NCBI GenBank assembly: GCA_965224525.1
Contig: OZ245050.1
Coordinates: 1,240,001 to 1,304,000, forward strand
DNA length: 64,000 bases
Direction of reading: 5' to 3'
From: Granulosicoccus sp036478565
GTDB taxonomy: Bacteria; Pseudomonadota; Gammaproteobacteria; Granulosicoccales; Granulosicoccaceae
Shown in pieces: positions 52,460 to 62,333 of the stretch; the first letter of the stretch is position 1, and the number at the start of each line of letters is the position of its first letter. The translations under genes were made by a program, and so were the position numbers. A model generated the notes under the pieces. That model worked only from the letters and a program-made list of their open reading frames with translations, made no database searches and had not been told where the DNA came from.

Positions 52460-53677
52460 ATGTCTGAAAACAAGTCTCCCCTTCGATATAGTTTGCACAG
52501 ACACCACACGAGTAATTTACGTGTGCTCTGGGTATTGGCCGGTATTCTCTGGCTGTTACTTGGTGGTTGTGAAACAGAACAGAGCGAGCAGTCACTGGCG
52601 CTATCCACACCGCCTTCCCTGCTACAGAATCATGCTATCGATCCTGCAAGCCTGACGGTGACAGTAGTCGTCAACGGCCAACCGCTTATTATGCGGCAGC
52701 AAGGTGATAAGTGGACCGGGTCGTTTTCTGTGTCGAAGGGAGAAATGGCTAACATTGTGCTCACTTGGCTGGAGAATACCGGCGATGGTAGCGATGCATT
52801 GCCGTTGGCGCTCTATGCGAAAACTATCGGTCCGGTAAACAATGTTGTCTCTTTGGAGCTGAATCCGGATAGTTATGACTCAGACGCATTTGATGATGAT
52901 CAGGATGGTTTTTCCAACTTTGAGGAGCGTCGCGATGGCTCAGACCCTCGGGATGCAGCAAATCCGGGGACAGTTTCAGTCAATGTTTATATTCCGCGGC
53001 TGCCAGCGCCGGTCATTGATGGCAATTATGACGTAACGAATTGGAATAACGCCGCTTCAGTGGATCGCAACAATAAACAGTTGAAAATCGATAATCTGCT
53101 ATTGGGTGACGATGATAAACGCTCAAACGGCGACACGGAGTACGAATGGGTTGCTATGCATGATGGTGTTTATTTGTATGTGTTTGTGTTCGGTGAAGTT
53201 GCCGAGGGGGCTACGGTGTTTGCTGACTCAGATAATGCGTGGCGCGATGACAGTGTTGAGCTGTTTCTCGATGGGAATAACAGTAAAGGCGATAGTTACG
53301 ATGGTGTCGATGATTTCTACTATATGTTCCCACTTTTAGTACGTGGGATGCCGTTTCAGGCCAATTCCAGTGAAAGCAGTGCCAGGCGTGTCTATCAAGG
53401 CCCGAATTCTATACCGCTGCCAGTCGACTTTACGTTCGCTACCTGCATGTGCAGCGATGTTCATACCTGGGAGTTTCGTATCAATCTGGAGCAGGCTGGT
53501 ATAGCTGTCGATCAACCGTTTGGCATCGAATTGCACTTGAATGACGACCAGGACGGCGACGGGCGTGATGCAAAATGGGCCTGGAAGCTACCCATGGTCA
53601 TACCCGGCAACGGTGTGGCTGAAGACGATACATCGAAAAAACCACGTTTGATGGGAACCGCGAGACTGATGCCGTAG
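52460..53677 (+). CDS. Lipoprotein with CBM9-like sugar-binding domain
   Basis: A 405-aa protein. The N-terminal membrane segment (VLWVLAGILWLLLGGC) carries a lipobox LGGC near residue 37. A calcium-binding type-3-thrombospondin-like stretch (DSDAFDDDQDGFSNFEERRD) follows, then a C-terminal domain with APVIDGNYDVTNWNNA, GVYLYVFVFGE and WRDDSVELFLDGNNSKGDSY typical of the CBM9-like fold. It may bind carbohydrate at the cell surface; no catalytic domain is seen. It shares the region with a barrel protein and converges on valS. Confidence 0.78.
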   Translation: MSENKSPLRYSLHRHHTSNLRVLWVLAGILWLLLGGCETEQSEQSLALSTPPSLLQNHAIDPASLTVTVVVNGQPLIMRQQGDKWTGSFSVSKGEMANIVLTWLENTGDGSDALPLALYAKTIGPVNNVVSLELNPDSYDSDAFDDDQDGFSNFEERRDGSDPRDAANPGTVSVNVYIPRLPAPVIDGNYDVTNWNNAASVDRNNKQLKIDNLLLGDDDKRSNGDTEYEWVAMHDGVYLYVFVFGEVAEGATVFADSDNAWRDDSVELFLDGNNSKGDSYDGVDDFYYMFPLLVRGMPFQANSSESSARRVYQGPNSIPLPVDFTFATCMCSDVHTWEFRINLEQAGIAVDQPFGIELHLNDDQDGDGRDAKWAWKLPMVIPGNGVAEDDTSKKPRLMGTARLMP

Positions 53678-53687
53678 TGTTCCGTTT

Positions 53688-56486
53688 TCACAGTGCGGCA
53701 ATACGCTCTTTTTGTTGTTCCAGCTGCTGCAGCGAAGCTTTCGCGTCATCCAGCTTTTTTTGCTCGCCTGCCACAACGGCAGCGGGTGCCTTGCCAGTAA
53801 ATCCGGCATTACTCAGCTTTCCAGCCAGGCGGACGACTTCTTTTTTGAGCCGATCGGTTTCTTTAGTCAACCGCGCAAGTTCTGCATCCTTGTCTATTAG
53901 CCCCGCCATGGGAATCAGCAATTGCATCTGATTGACCAGCGCAGTGGCAGATTCGGGTTGTTCGTCATCAGGGGTCAGTATTGTGATGTTCTCAAGGCGT
54001 GCCAGAAAACTTAACAATGTGCCGTGTTCGTCGAGCCGCTGCCTGTCTTCCGCAGTAGTTTGAGCGGCGAACAAAGGCAGGCGTTTGCCCGGATTGATAT
54101 TCATTTCGGAGCGAATACGGCGAACACCCATAACCGATTGCTTGACCCATTCGATTTCATCAAGTGCTGTTGTGTCGATTCTGGATGTGTCTGCAGTCGG
54201 CCAGGGTTGAAGAGAAATGGTCGGACCTGATTTTCCAGCGAGCGGTGCAACCTGCTGCCAGAGTTCCTCCGTGATATACGGCATGATCGGATGTGCCAGC
54301 CGCAAGGTGGCCTCCAGAACCCGTACCAGTGTGACGCGAGTTGCCTGTTTTTCAGCGTCACTGGCGTCGAAGTTCAGAATCGGTTTGGCCATCTCCAGGT
54401 ACCAGTCACAGTATTCGTTCCAGACGAATTCATAGAGCGCGGTAGAGGCCAGGTCGAAGCGGTACTCGGCAATGTGCCGGGTGACTGTCTCTTCGGTTTG
54501 TTGCAATCGACTGATAATCCAGTTGTCGATGGTATTGCGTGTAGCAGGAACATCATCTGCGTCCATGCCTTCCGTGTTCATCAATACATAGCGGGTAGCA
54601 TTGAACAGCTTGTTGCAAAAGTTTCGATAGCCTTCGACACGCTTCAGGTCAAAACGAACATCGCGGCCATTGGATGCCAGAGAGGCAAAGGTAAAGCGCA
54701 GGGCGTCGGTACCAAATGCGGCAATACCATCCGGGAATTCCTTGCGAGTCAGCTTTTCAATATCGGCTGCAAGATGGTTTTGCATCATGTGACTGGTGCG
54801 TTTGGTAACCAGCGCCTCAAGCTCAATACCGTCGATAATGTCGAGAGGATCCAGCACATTGCCCTTGGATTTGGACATTTTCTGCCCGCTGGAATCGCGT
54901 ACCAGCCCGTGTATGTAGACATCACGAAAAGGCACTTTGCCATCCATGAAGCGTGTGCCGAACATGACCATGCGCGCAACCCAGAAGAAAATGATGTCAA
55001 AGCCGGTGACCAGTACCGAGCCGGGATAGAACGTATCCAGTGATTCAGTTTTTTCCGGCCAGCCAAGTGTTGAAAATGGCCACAGGGCGGAGGAGAACCA
55101 GGTATCCAGCACATCATCATCCTGACGCAGAGCAACATCATCGGCGAGCTTGTACTTTTTGCGACAGGCCACTTCATCCTCGGCGACATAGTACTTGCCG
55201 CTATCGTCGTACCAGGCGGGAATGCGATGACCCCACCAGATTTGGCGGCTGATACACCAATCCTCGATATTGCCAAGCCACTGGTGATAGGTATTGGCCC
55301 AATTGCCAGGAATAAAACGAATACTGCCGTTGTTGACCACTTCGATAGACGGATCAATGATCGCCCGCTTGCCACCGGGTCGACCATCTGGCTGAATATC
55401 ACGGGTCAGATCGACATACCACTGATCCGTCAGATAGGGCTCGACCACTGCATCCGAGCGTTCCGCTCGTGGCACCATCAGTTTGTGGGCATCGATTTTG
55501 ACCAGAAAGCCGCCAGCATCCAGGTCAGCGACAATCCGTTTTCGAGCATCGTAGCGGTCGAGGCCGCGATAGTCTGCGGGTACCGAGTCATTCATCGAGG
55601 CATCGTCAGTCAGCACATTGATGATTGCCAGATTGTGGCGAAGACCCAGTGCGTAGTCGTTGAAATCGTGTGCGGGCGTGATCTTTACACATCCCGAACC
55701 AAACTCCGGGTCGACATAGTCATCTGCGACCACCGGTATTTCCCGACCGACCAATGGCAGAGTGATGGTTTTGCCAATCAGGTGTTGAAAACGTTCATCA
55801 TCCGGGTGTACCGCCACCGCCGTATCCCCCAGCATGGTTTCCGGCCGCGTGGTGGCAACGACAACCGAGCCGCTGCCATCGCTTAGCGGGTAACTGAAAT
55901 GCCAAAGCGAGCCGTCTTCTTCTTCACTGAGTACCTCAATATCGGACAGGGCGGTGTGCAGAACCGGGTCCCAGTTGACCAGGCGTTTGCCGCGATAGAT
56001 CAAGCCATCGTCATAGAGCTGGATGAAGACTTTGCGTACGGCCTCGGACATGCCGTCGTCCATGGTGAATCGTTCACGGCTCCAGTCAGGTGATGCTGCC
56101 AGTCGGCGTAATTGTCGGTTGATGGTGTCGCCGGACTGTTCCTTCCATTTCCAGACACGTTCTATAAAGGCATCACGACCCAGATCGTGGCGCGTTTTTC
56201 CTTCCTGCTTCAGTTGCCGTTCCACCACCATCTGCGTGGCAATACCGGCATGGTCGCAGCCCGGTTGCCACAGTGTACGATCCCCGAGCATACGATGGTG
56301 GCGAATCAACGTATCGATAATGGTGTCGGAAAACGCGTGCCCCATATGCAAAGTGCCCGTCACGTTTGGTGGCGGAATCATGATGCAATACGGGTCGCCT
56401 TCACCTTGCGGGGCAAACCAACCGTTGTTTTCCCAGGTGTCATACCAGCGTTGTTCGATGGCAGCGGGGTCGTAGGTTTTTTCCAT
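53688..56486 (-). CDS. valS: Valyl-tRNA synthetase
   Basis: A 932-aa class I synthetase. ATG 56486 gives MEKTYDPAAIEQRWYDTWEN, the normal start. Nucleotide-binding motifs PNVTGTLHMGHAF (HIGH) and KMSKSKGNV (KMSKS) are present; the editing domain holds TTRPETMLGDTAVAVHPDDE; the C-terminal coiled-coil arm ends the protein. It belongs to the valS-holC-pepA block, with an extra gene between it and holC. Confidence 0.96.
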   Translation of the reverse strand: MEKTYDPAAIEQRWYDTWENNGWFAPQGEGDPYCIMIPPPNVTGTLHMGHAFSDTIIDTLIRHHRMLGDRTLWQPGCDHAGIATQMVVERQLKQEGKTRHDLGRDAFIERVWKWKEQSGDTINRQLRRLAASPDWSRERFTMDDGMSEAVRKVFIQLYDDGLIYRGKRLVNWDPVLHTALSDIEVLSEEEDGSLWHFSYPLSDGSGSVVVATTRPETMLGDTAVAVHPDDERFQHLIGKTITLPLVGREIPVVADDYVDPEFGSGCVKITPAHDFNDYALGLRHNLAIINVLTDDASMNDSVPADYRGLDRYDARKRIVADLDAGGFLVKIDAHKLMVPRAERSDAVVEPYLTDQWYVDLTRDIQPDGRPGGKRAIIDPSIEVVNNGSIRFIPGNWANTYHQWLGNIEDWCISRQIWWGHRIPAWYDDSGKYYVAEDEVACRKKYKLADDVALRQDDDVLDTWFSSALWPFSTLGWPEKTESLDTFYPGSVLVTGFDIIFFWVARMVMFGTRFMDGKVPFRDVYIHGLVRDSSGQKMSKSKGNVLDPLDIIDGIELEALVTKRTSHMMQNHLAADIEKLTRKEFPDGIAAFGTDALRFTFASLASNGRDVRFDLKRVEGYRNFCNKLFNATRYVLMNTEGMDADDVPATRNTIDNWIISRLQQTEETVTRHIAEYRFDLASTALYEFVWNEYCDWYLEMAKPILNFDASDAEKQATRVTLVRVLEATLRLAHPIMPYITEELWQQVAPLAGKSGPTISLQPWPTADTSRIDTTALDEIEWVKQSVMGVRRIRSEMNINPGKRLPLFAAQTTAEDRQRLDEHGTLLSFLARLENITILTPDDEQPESATALVNQMQLLIPMAGLIDKDAELARLTKETDRLKKEVVRLAGKLSNAGFTGKAPAAVVAGEQKKLDDAKASLQQLEQQKERIAAL

Positions 56487-56646
56487 TGGCGTGTAGGTAG
56501 CTTCTGAACGCGTTAAGTCAGGTTCGAGTGTACTGCAACTGGCCAGCTGTGCAGTAAACCTGTGCACTCTGTTTGCATTCTTCTAATGTGGAGGAGAGCC
56601 CACAAGGTTTATTGTGCCCGAGCGAGCAGGGGCCTGGTATTCCAGG

Positions 56647-57057
56647 TTAAGACAGGCGGCGAGCCCGATCCAGGAGCGAGCGTATATCCTGCCTCAGCTC
56701 GGTGATGTGGCGATCAACCAGCTCGTCTATTAACAGCTCTATGCCGTCATCTTCGCAGGCTACTGGGTCAGATGATGAAGGCTGAGCCGAGGGTAGTGCC
56801 TTGAGTGGCGGGTAAAATTGCTGAGTATCGTCGAGCTCGTCCTCTATGGGCAGTGCCTCCGGATCGACGGCCAGACCAGGAATATCGGGCAGGTTGAAGT
56901 GCACTTTTGTATTGCGGCGAAGTGCTTCGAGTTGGTCAGAGACCAGTCGGTCCTGGCGAGTGGATTGAATGACGGATTCATTTCCACCTCTTACGACCGA
57001 ATTAAGTACAGGCAGGTCGTCATCGTCAAGGAAATCATTGTTCAATAATGGCGGCAT
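56647..57057 (-). CDS. Small acidic hypothetical protein between holC and valS
   Basis: A 136-aa protein of unknown function. It is mostly low-complexity and acidic (FLDDDDLPVL, EALPIEDELDD) with one possible amphipathic helix at the C-terminus (GIELLIDELVDRHITELRQD). No signal peptide or membrane segment. It is 85 bases after holC and 160 before valS, on their strand, where E. coli has the two genes adjacent. The C-terminal helix could be a docking peptide, but this is speculation. Confidence 0.65.
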   Translation of the reverse strand: MPPLLNNDFLDDDDLPVLNSVVRGGNESVIQSTRQDRLVSDQLEALRRNTKVHFNLPDIPGLAVDPEALPIEDELDDTQQFYPPLKALPSAQPSSSDPVACEDDGIELLIDELVDRHITELRQDIRSLLDRARRLS

Positions 57058-57142
57058 CGGCTGGGTCGCTCCGGTATGTCGTCGGACTGACTTACTAGGT
57101 CTGCTAACCGGAGTATAGAAGTCGTAGCGGTATCGCGCAGAA

Positions 57143-57580
57143 CTACGATACCCGGTGGTGTTTTAGTGGATAGCCTCGATGCTGATAGAAGCGGTAGCGT
57201 TCACGTCCGGCAGTACGAATTTTGTCGCTTTGATCAACGACCTCTAGTGTCCTGTCGAAACGGCTGAAAAATGTTGGAACACGAGAGCCCAGGTTAATCA
57301 GAATTCGTCTGTCGGCGGCTGGTTCGCCGGTGGACAACTGCACCGGGTCAGTGTTGGCCTGGTCTGGCTGTTCATCTGCCGTGAGCAGGCGATGCGCAAT
57401 AAAACTCAATGGCCGGAAGCACCACAGTGCTTCGTCTAAATTGGCAAGCAGGGTGTCATCATCGGAGTAGATGAATACCGGTTGCAGCTGACCAGAGGCT
57501 TTTTCGGCAAGGCGACAAACCAGCGCCAGCCGGCTGCCGGTGTCATCGGATGGTAAAACGTAAAAATCAACCCGGGTCAT
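57143..57580 (-). CDS. holC: DNA polymerase III subunit chi
   Basis: A 145-aa subunit that links the clamp loader to single-strand-binding protein. TRVDFYVLPSDDTGSRLALV is the typical N-terminal strand-helix, followed by PVFIYSDDDTLLANLDEALW and LINLGSRVPTFFSRFDRTLE. Its ATG overlaps the pepA stop (TGATG), as in the conserved pepA-holC-valS order. Confidence 0.9.
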   Translation of the reverse strand: MTRVDFYVLPSDDTGSRLALVCRLAEKASGQLQPVFIYSDDDTLLANLDEALWCFRPLSFIAHRLLTADEQPDQANTDPVQLSTGEPAADRRILINLGSRVPTFFSRFDRTLEVVDQSDKIRTAGRERYRFYQHRGYPLKHHRVS

Positions 57581-59070
57581 CAGGCTATTCGATTAAACAG
57601 GAAGTGCATGATAAGTGGAACCGGTCGGCCACTGGCACCTTTCTCCTTACCACTGCGCCAGGCAGTACCAGCGATGTCCAGATGTGCCCATTTGTTCTTT
57701 TCGACAAAGCGCGACAGAAAACATGCGGCTGTAATACTCCCTGCGGGACGACCCCCGATATTTGCCATATCGGCAAAATTCGAATCCAGTTGTTGCTGAT
57801 ATTCATGCCAAAGTGGAAGTTGCCAGGCGGGGTCTCCCGCTGTTTTCCCCGCCGCCAGCAACTCTTCAACCAGGGGTTGATTGTTGCCAAACACTGCGCT
57901 GCTCACATGTCCGAGTGCTGTGATACATGCGCCGGTCAGCGTTGCGATATCGATAATGGCTGCGGGATTGTAGTGCTCAACCCAAGTCAATGCATCAGCG
58001 AGTACCAGGCGCCCCTCGGCATCGGTATTCATGATTTCGATAGTTTGCCCGGACATTGAAGTGACGATATCGCCCGGACGATACGCTTTCCCATCCGGCA
58101 TGTTTTCAGCGGCAGCCACTACGCCCACTACATTGATATTCAGGTCGAGCTGACAGCAAGCTTCGATAACACCGAATACCGTCGCAGCTCCACACATGTC
58201 GTATTTCATCTCATCCATGCCTTCAGAGCCTTTTATCGATATGCCACCTGTATCGAAGGTGACACCTTTGCCTACCAGAACGATCGGTGAGCCTTTGCGC
58301 TTGCGACCCTGGTATTCCATGGCAATGAGTTGCGCAGGCTGTTCGCTGCCTGAACTCACTGCCAGCAGTGCGCCCATGCTCAGATCACGCATCGCATCTT
58401 CATCGAGCACCCGGGTATTGAGTGATTCGTATTGCTCAGCCATATCACGCGCTATATTGGCCAGATACAGTGGTGTGCAGATATTGGGTGGCAGGTTTCC
58501 AAGGTCTCGCGTTCGGGCCATGCCATGCGCTGTCGCCACACCGCGTTTGATAGTCTCCGTTGCCTCTTTTAGCGAGGCTTTTTTGACCACAATGCGCATG
58601 TGCTCCAGGACCGGTGGATTAGAAAGTTGTTTTGTCTTGTTTGCAGCAAAACGGTAGCTGTCTGATTCAAGAACACGAGCCACTTGCCCGGCTCGCCATG
58701 AAACCGAGGTATCTGCGACAGCAATGGCGTTGACCATGTCGGTAATAGCGTGTGTAGTGCCAGTTGCCAGCAAGGCCGCTGCCATCGCTTCAACCGCCTT
58801 TAGCCACTTGGCCCTGTTGAGGGCTGAAGAGTCTCCGAGGCCGAGCAACAGCACTCGTGTTGCTGCAACGTCGCTCAGTTCATTTAGCAACAATGTTTGT
58901 CCGATTGATGCTGCAAAGTCGCCGCGTTGCATGGCGCGTTTGATAGCGCCACCGCTGATGCGATCAATCTTCTGTGCACCACCTTTGAGTTTACTATCGG
59001 CAAACACCGCTACTACTCTGCACGTGTTGCCAGTTTTTAGCGTGTCCTGGGCGGTAGCATCGATTTGCAT
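57580..59070 (-). CDS. pepA: Leucyl aminopeptidase (cytosol aminopeptidase PepA)
   Basis: A 496-aa metallo-aminopeptidase. ATG 59070 gives the normal N-terminus; a longer frame upstream is non-homologous and overlaps lptF. Metal-binding and catalytic motifs are VGKGVTFDTGGISIKGSEGM, NTDAEGRLVLADAL and WAHLDIAGTAW. In E. coli PepA also acts in site-specific recombination and carAB control. It is divergent from lptF, with 142 bases between starts. Confidence 0.95.
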   Translation of the reverse strand: MQIDATAQDTLKTGNTCRVVAVFADSKLKGGAQKIDRISGGAIKRAMQRGDFAASIGQTLLLNELSDVAATRVLLLGLGDSSALNRAKWLKAVEAMAAALLATGTTHAITDMVNAIAVADTSVSWRAGQVARVLESDSYRFAANKTKQLSNPPVLEHMRIVVKKASLKEATETIKRGVATAHGMARTRDLGNLPPNICTPLYLANIARDMAEQYESLNTRVLDEDAMRDLSMGALLAVSSGSEQPAQLIAMEYQGRKRKGSPIVLVGKGVTFDTGGISIKGSEGMDEMKYDMCGAATVFGVIEACCQLDLNINVVGVVAAAENMPDGKAYRPGDIVTSMSGQTIEIMNTDAEGRLVLADALTWVEHYNPAAIIDIATLTGACITALGHVSSAVFGNNQPLVEELLAAGKTAGDPAWQLPLWHEYQQQLDSNFADMANIGGRPAGSITAACFLSRFVEKNKWAHLDIAGTAWRSGKEKGASGRPVPLIMHFLFNRIA

Positions 59071-59212
59071 GGCATTATTTCTCAAGGGCCGGAACTGAGC
59101 AAGTGTAAAGAACTCGGCGGCGGCCGTCACCTGCCAGCCCTGAACCGGTGACGAAAGCCGGATTTCATCGAACGTGTAACAATGGCGGTTACTTGATCGC
59201 ACCGGAACCCAT

Positions 59213-60304
59213 GTGCGCATACTTGACCGTTATTTATTGAAGGAAATGCTGGTCACTTTTGTGGCAGTCCTGCTGGTATTGCTGGTCATTATGATTGGCA
59301 ATGTGCTGGCTCGCAGCCTGAGTAGTGTGACCGACGGGGCTATTGCTGCTGATATGTTGCTGATGTTGGTAGCAGTAAAATCCATTAGCCTGTTGGTAAC
59401 ACTGATCCCACTGGGATTGTACCTTGGAATTATGCTGGCTCACGGTCGTTTCTATCGAGACAATGAAATGAGCGTGATGCAGGCCTGTGGCGTTGGCTGG
59501 CTGGATTTGATGCGTCCTACGGCGATCATCGGCCTGGTGGGTGTACTTTTGATATCTCTGCTGACTATCTTCGCCTCACCGTGGTCGGCACGTTATGAGC
59601 AAGCCCTCAAACAGCAACTTCGGGAGCGCTCTGCCCTGAGCTTGCTGACGCCTGGGAAATTCATTGAGACAAGTGATGGTCGGGCTGTTTTCTTCGTCAG
59701 AGGCGCCAGCCCGGACAAGACGCAGTTCAATGACGTTTTCATGTATCGTCAGCGCGAGGATGAAGTGCCGGTAGTGGATTCAGCGCGAATAGCGTCCTAT
59801 CAAAAAGATGAAAAAACCGGTAACGAGTATCTGATCTTTAGCGACGGTCAAACCAGTATTGGTCAGCCTGGTGGTGCTGAGTACACAGTTACCAGTTTTA
59901 AACGTCAGGGGGTTTTGCGACCGCAGGCAGATGCTCAGGAACCGCGATTGAAAATTGCCGGGAAAAGCCTGACTCAACTATGGAGCAGTGCCGAACTTGC
60001 CGATCGAGCAGAACTGCAGTGGCGTGTATCCATACCCTTGGCTGCATTGTTGCTGGCCTTGCTGGCTGTGCCGTTAAGTTACACATCGCCTCGAGAAGGT
60101 CGTTTTGGCAAAGTGGCAATCGCTATTCTGATTTATATCCCATACGCAAATTTGCTGGTACTGTCGCGCAAATGGATTGCCAGCGGCAGCATGCCTTCCT
60201 GGATTGGGTTGTGGCCTGTACATATCATGGTGATATTGCTGATCCTGTGGCTCCTGGGTCGCCGACTAGGGTGGCGTTGGCTCGTACAGAGGTCCGGGTC
60301 CTGA
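59213..60304 (+). CDS. lptF: LPS export ABC transporter permease LptF
   Basis: A 363-aa inner-membrane permease of the LptB2FG lipopolysaccharide extractor. ILDRYLLKEMLVTFVAVLLV opens it; six membrane helices flank a large periplasmic beta-jellyroll (about residues 120-260). The start is GTG 59213. Its TGA overlaps the lptG ATG, so the two subunits are coupled. Divergence from pepA is the conserved arrangement. Confidence 0.94.
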   Translation: MRILDRYLLKEMLVTFVAVLLVLLVIMIGNVLARSLSSVTDGAIAADMLLMLVAVKSISLLVTLIPLGLYLGIMLAHGRFYRDNEMSVMQACGVGWLDLMRPTAIIGLVGVLLISLLTIFASPWSARYEQALKQQLRERSALSLLTPGKFIETSDGRAVFFVRGASPDKTQFNDVFMYRQREDEVPVVDSARIASYQKDEKTGNEYLIFSDGQTSIGQPGGAEYTVTSFKRQGVLRPQADAQEPRLKIAGKSLTQLWSSAELADRAELQWRVSIPLAALLLALLAVPLSYTSPREGRFGKVAIAILIYIPYANLLVLSRKWIASGSMPSWIGLWPVHIMVILLILWLLGRRLGWRWLVQRSGS

Positions 60305-61422
60305 TGTTCGGTACGCTGGACCGGTATATTGGACGCTCCATTCTGTTTACCAGCCTGCTGGTACTGATGACGCTGGTTGCGCTTGCCAGTATTTTCGCGT
60401 TTATCAGTGAGCTGGATGATGTCGGCAAGGGCAGCTACACGGTAGCAAAGGCCGCCCAATACGTTTTTATGACGATTCCTGGCAAGGCGTATTTGCTGTT
60501 TGCGCCTGCTGTTTTGCTTGGCAGTTTGCTTGGTCTTGGAGCTCTGGCTTCCAACAGTGAGTTAACGGTAATGCGAGCGGCAGGTATTTCCAACGCCCGC
60601 ATTATTCGAGCAGTACTCATCACGGGTGTTGGCCTGATGTTGATGATTGCCTTGTTGGGCGAGACCGTTATGCCGAAATCTGAACAAATTGCCGAAGAGT
60701 TACGTCTGACTGCGCTTGAAAAGCGTTTATCGGTGAAAGGACAGAACGGATTGTGGCTGAAATCGGCTGGTCGTTTCGTCAATATCGCAACCGTGATGCC
60801 CGATTACACTTTGCTTGGCGTCACTGTGCACGAATTTGATGGAACGACGTTGATTAACGCTTTGCAAGCAGCGAGAGCTATCCGTGATGGTGATGACTGG
60901 TTACTCGAAGATATAAAGCTGACTAGTTTCAGTTCAACGGGTAGTAAAACTGCACATTTGGATAAACAAACCTGGAGCGCACTTGTGCGTCGGAATTCCG
61001 GCACTATTGCTGACGACAACATGGCAGTACCCCGATTGGTGAATGCAGATGCACTTAAAAGTCTGTCCGTTTCTCCAGATAACCTGTCAGCACGAAATTT
61101 GTTAGATCAAGTGCGTTATCTGAACGCAAATCAACTCGATAGTCGACGAATTGAGTTGGCATTTTGGGTAAAAATCACAAGTCCGTTGGCAACGCTTGTG
61201 ATGCTGATGCTTTCCTTACCTTTTGTGTTCGCTTCACAGCGTTCCGGCGGTGCGGGACAAAAAATATTCATCGGAATCATGCTTGGTATTGTTTATGTAC
61301 TAGTGAACAAATTACTAACGCAGCTGGCATTGGCAAATGGCCTTCCGCCAGCAATAAGCGCCATGCTGCCATTGTTGGTTTTTCTGGCTGTGGCAATCGT
61401 CGGGATTCGTAAAAATGCGTGA
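60304..61422 (+). CDS. lptG: LPS export ABC transporter permease LptG
   Basis: A 372-aa partner of LptF. MFGTLDRYIGRSILFTSLLV is the typical start; SNSELTVMRAAGISNARIIR is the coupling-helix region that meets LptB. Six membrane helices flank the periplasmic jellyroll; the last ones hold LVMLMLSLPFVFASQRSGGA. ATG 60304 overlaps the lptF stop. Confidence 0.95.
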   Translation: MFGTLDRYIGRSILFTSLLVLMTLVALASIFAFISELDDVGKGSYTVAKAAQYVFMTIPGKAYLLFAPAVLLGSLLGLGALASNSELTVMRAAGISNARIIRAVLITGVGLMLMIALLGETVMPKSEQIAEELRLTALEKRLSVKGQNGLWLKSAGRFVNIATVMPDYTLLGVTVHEFDGTTLINALQAARAIRDGDDWLLEDIKLTSFSSTGSKTAHLDKQTWSALVRRNSGTIADDNMAVPRLVNADALKSLSVSPDNLSARNLLDQVRYLNANQLDSRRIELAFWVKITSPLATLVMLMLSLPFVFASQRSGGAGQKIFIGIMLGIVYVLVNKLLTQLALANGLPPAISAMLPLLVFLAVAIVGIRKNA

Positions 61423-61463
61423 ATTTATTCGTAGATTAATACCGAAGCCGTATATGAAGCAGG

Positions 61464-61511
61464 TCAGTTAGCGAAGCAGTAGTTTTTCAGAAAGTTTCGA
61501 TAACTAACTGA
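61464..61511. terminator. Long inverted repeat between lptG and the RDD gene
   Basis: TCAGTTAG-CGAA (61464-61475) can pair with TTCG-ataa-CTAACTGA (61496-61511), with a small asymmetric bulge, followed by TTTTAATT. It lies in the tail-to-tail gap and could stop transcription from both sides. Confidence 0.45.
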
Positions 61512-61518
61512 TTTTAAT

Positions 61519-61941
61519 TCATTTAATATTTTTAATGCTGGTGTTGGACAGGCGATCGTGCAGCGCTCTACTGCGTGCATCAACGAACATAAAGGCGTAA
61601 GTGATGCCAAACAGAAACGTGCCAGCTAGATAACGTTGCAGGCATTGATTAGAACTTATGGGGCCTGTTTTTTCGTTCTCGATGCGTATGAGCCATGCCT
61701 GCATTCCAAGTGTTTGGCCGCCGTGTTGCCAGAACCATTTGAAGAAAAAAAAGCCGATGACGTAGAGCAACAGATAGTAAAGCGGATGATTGACTGCTTC
61801 ACCATCATTTAGTCCGATTGCAATGGCAGTAAGGACAAAGAACAAGGCAATGAGTAACAGCAAATCATAAAGAATTGCGGCACATCGTCGAAATATCATT
61901 GAATAGAAAGATGAATTGTATTGCATGTTGTTTGTGATCAA
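61519..61941 (-). CDS. RDD family membrane protein
   Basis: A 140-aa inner-membrane protein with three hydrophobic segments. The family motif is present as FRRCAAILYDLLLLIALFFV, with GQTLGMQAWLIRIENEKTGP and FVDARSRALHDRLSNTSI at the C-terminal part. Starts at 61941 and 61926 are both possible. RDD proteins are thought to be small transporters or ion channels; the role here is unknown. Confidence 0.88.
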   Translation of the reverse strand: MITNNMQYNSSFYSMIFRRCAAILYDLLLLIALFFVLTAIAIGLNDGEAVNHPLYYLLLYVIGFFFFKWFWQHGGQTLGMQAWLIRIENEKTGPISSNQCLQRYLAGTFLFGITYAFMFVDARSRALHDRLSNTSIKNIK

Positions 61942-62082
61942 CCAGTTTAACGTCTATATATGCAGCAAATAGAAATTCGGCACGGCATATGCGAATGATG
62001 TTTCAGTATGGTGTTGAAAGTGGTTTTTGAGTCATTGATAAGCCGTATATCTTCATGTTGAAACGTTCTTTTGCAACTTGCA

Positions 62083-62100
62083 GTTGAAATATTATTCAAC
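62083..62100. promoter_or_regulatory. Inverted repeat in the leader region of the histone-like gene
   Basis: GTTGAA (62083-62088) and TTCAAC (62095-62100) flank ATATTA. A second repeat GCACAC/GTGTGC (62115-62133) and a -10-like TATAAT (62139-62144) follow; a good -35 is not visible. A stem ACAGCC-TTGC-GGCTGT (62248-62263) lies in the presumed 5' UTR. Apart from these, the gap 61942-62333 (392 bases) contains no gene. Confidence 0.3.
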
Positions 62101-62333
62101 TATGTGGACAATGCGCACACTTGAAGCGTGTGCATAGTTATAATTTCAAGTCGTGTTTGTCATCTGAAAATTGAACATCGGATGATGAAGGCGGATGTTC
62201 AAGGACTGTTTTTTTCATAAAGATCGGTTCAGGGACATCAGTTTGAAACAGCCTTGCGGCTGTCGCAGGGAGTCTGAAGTCATGGCTCCTGTTTTGTGTT
62301 TTTGTTCATCAACTCATAGTCAGGAGTTCAACC

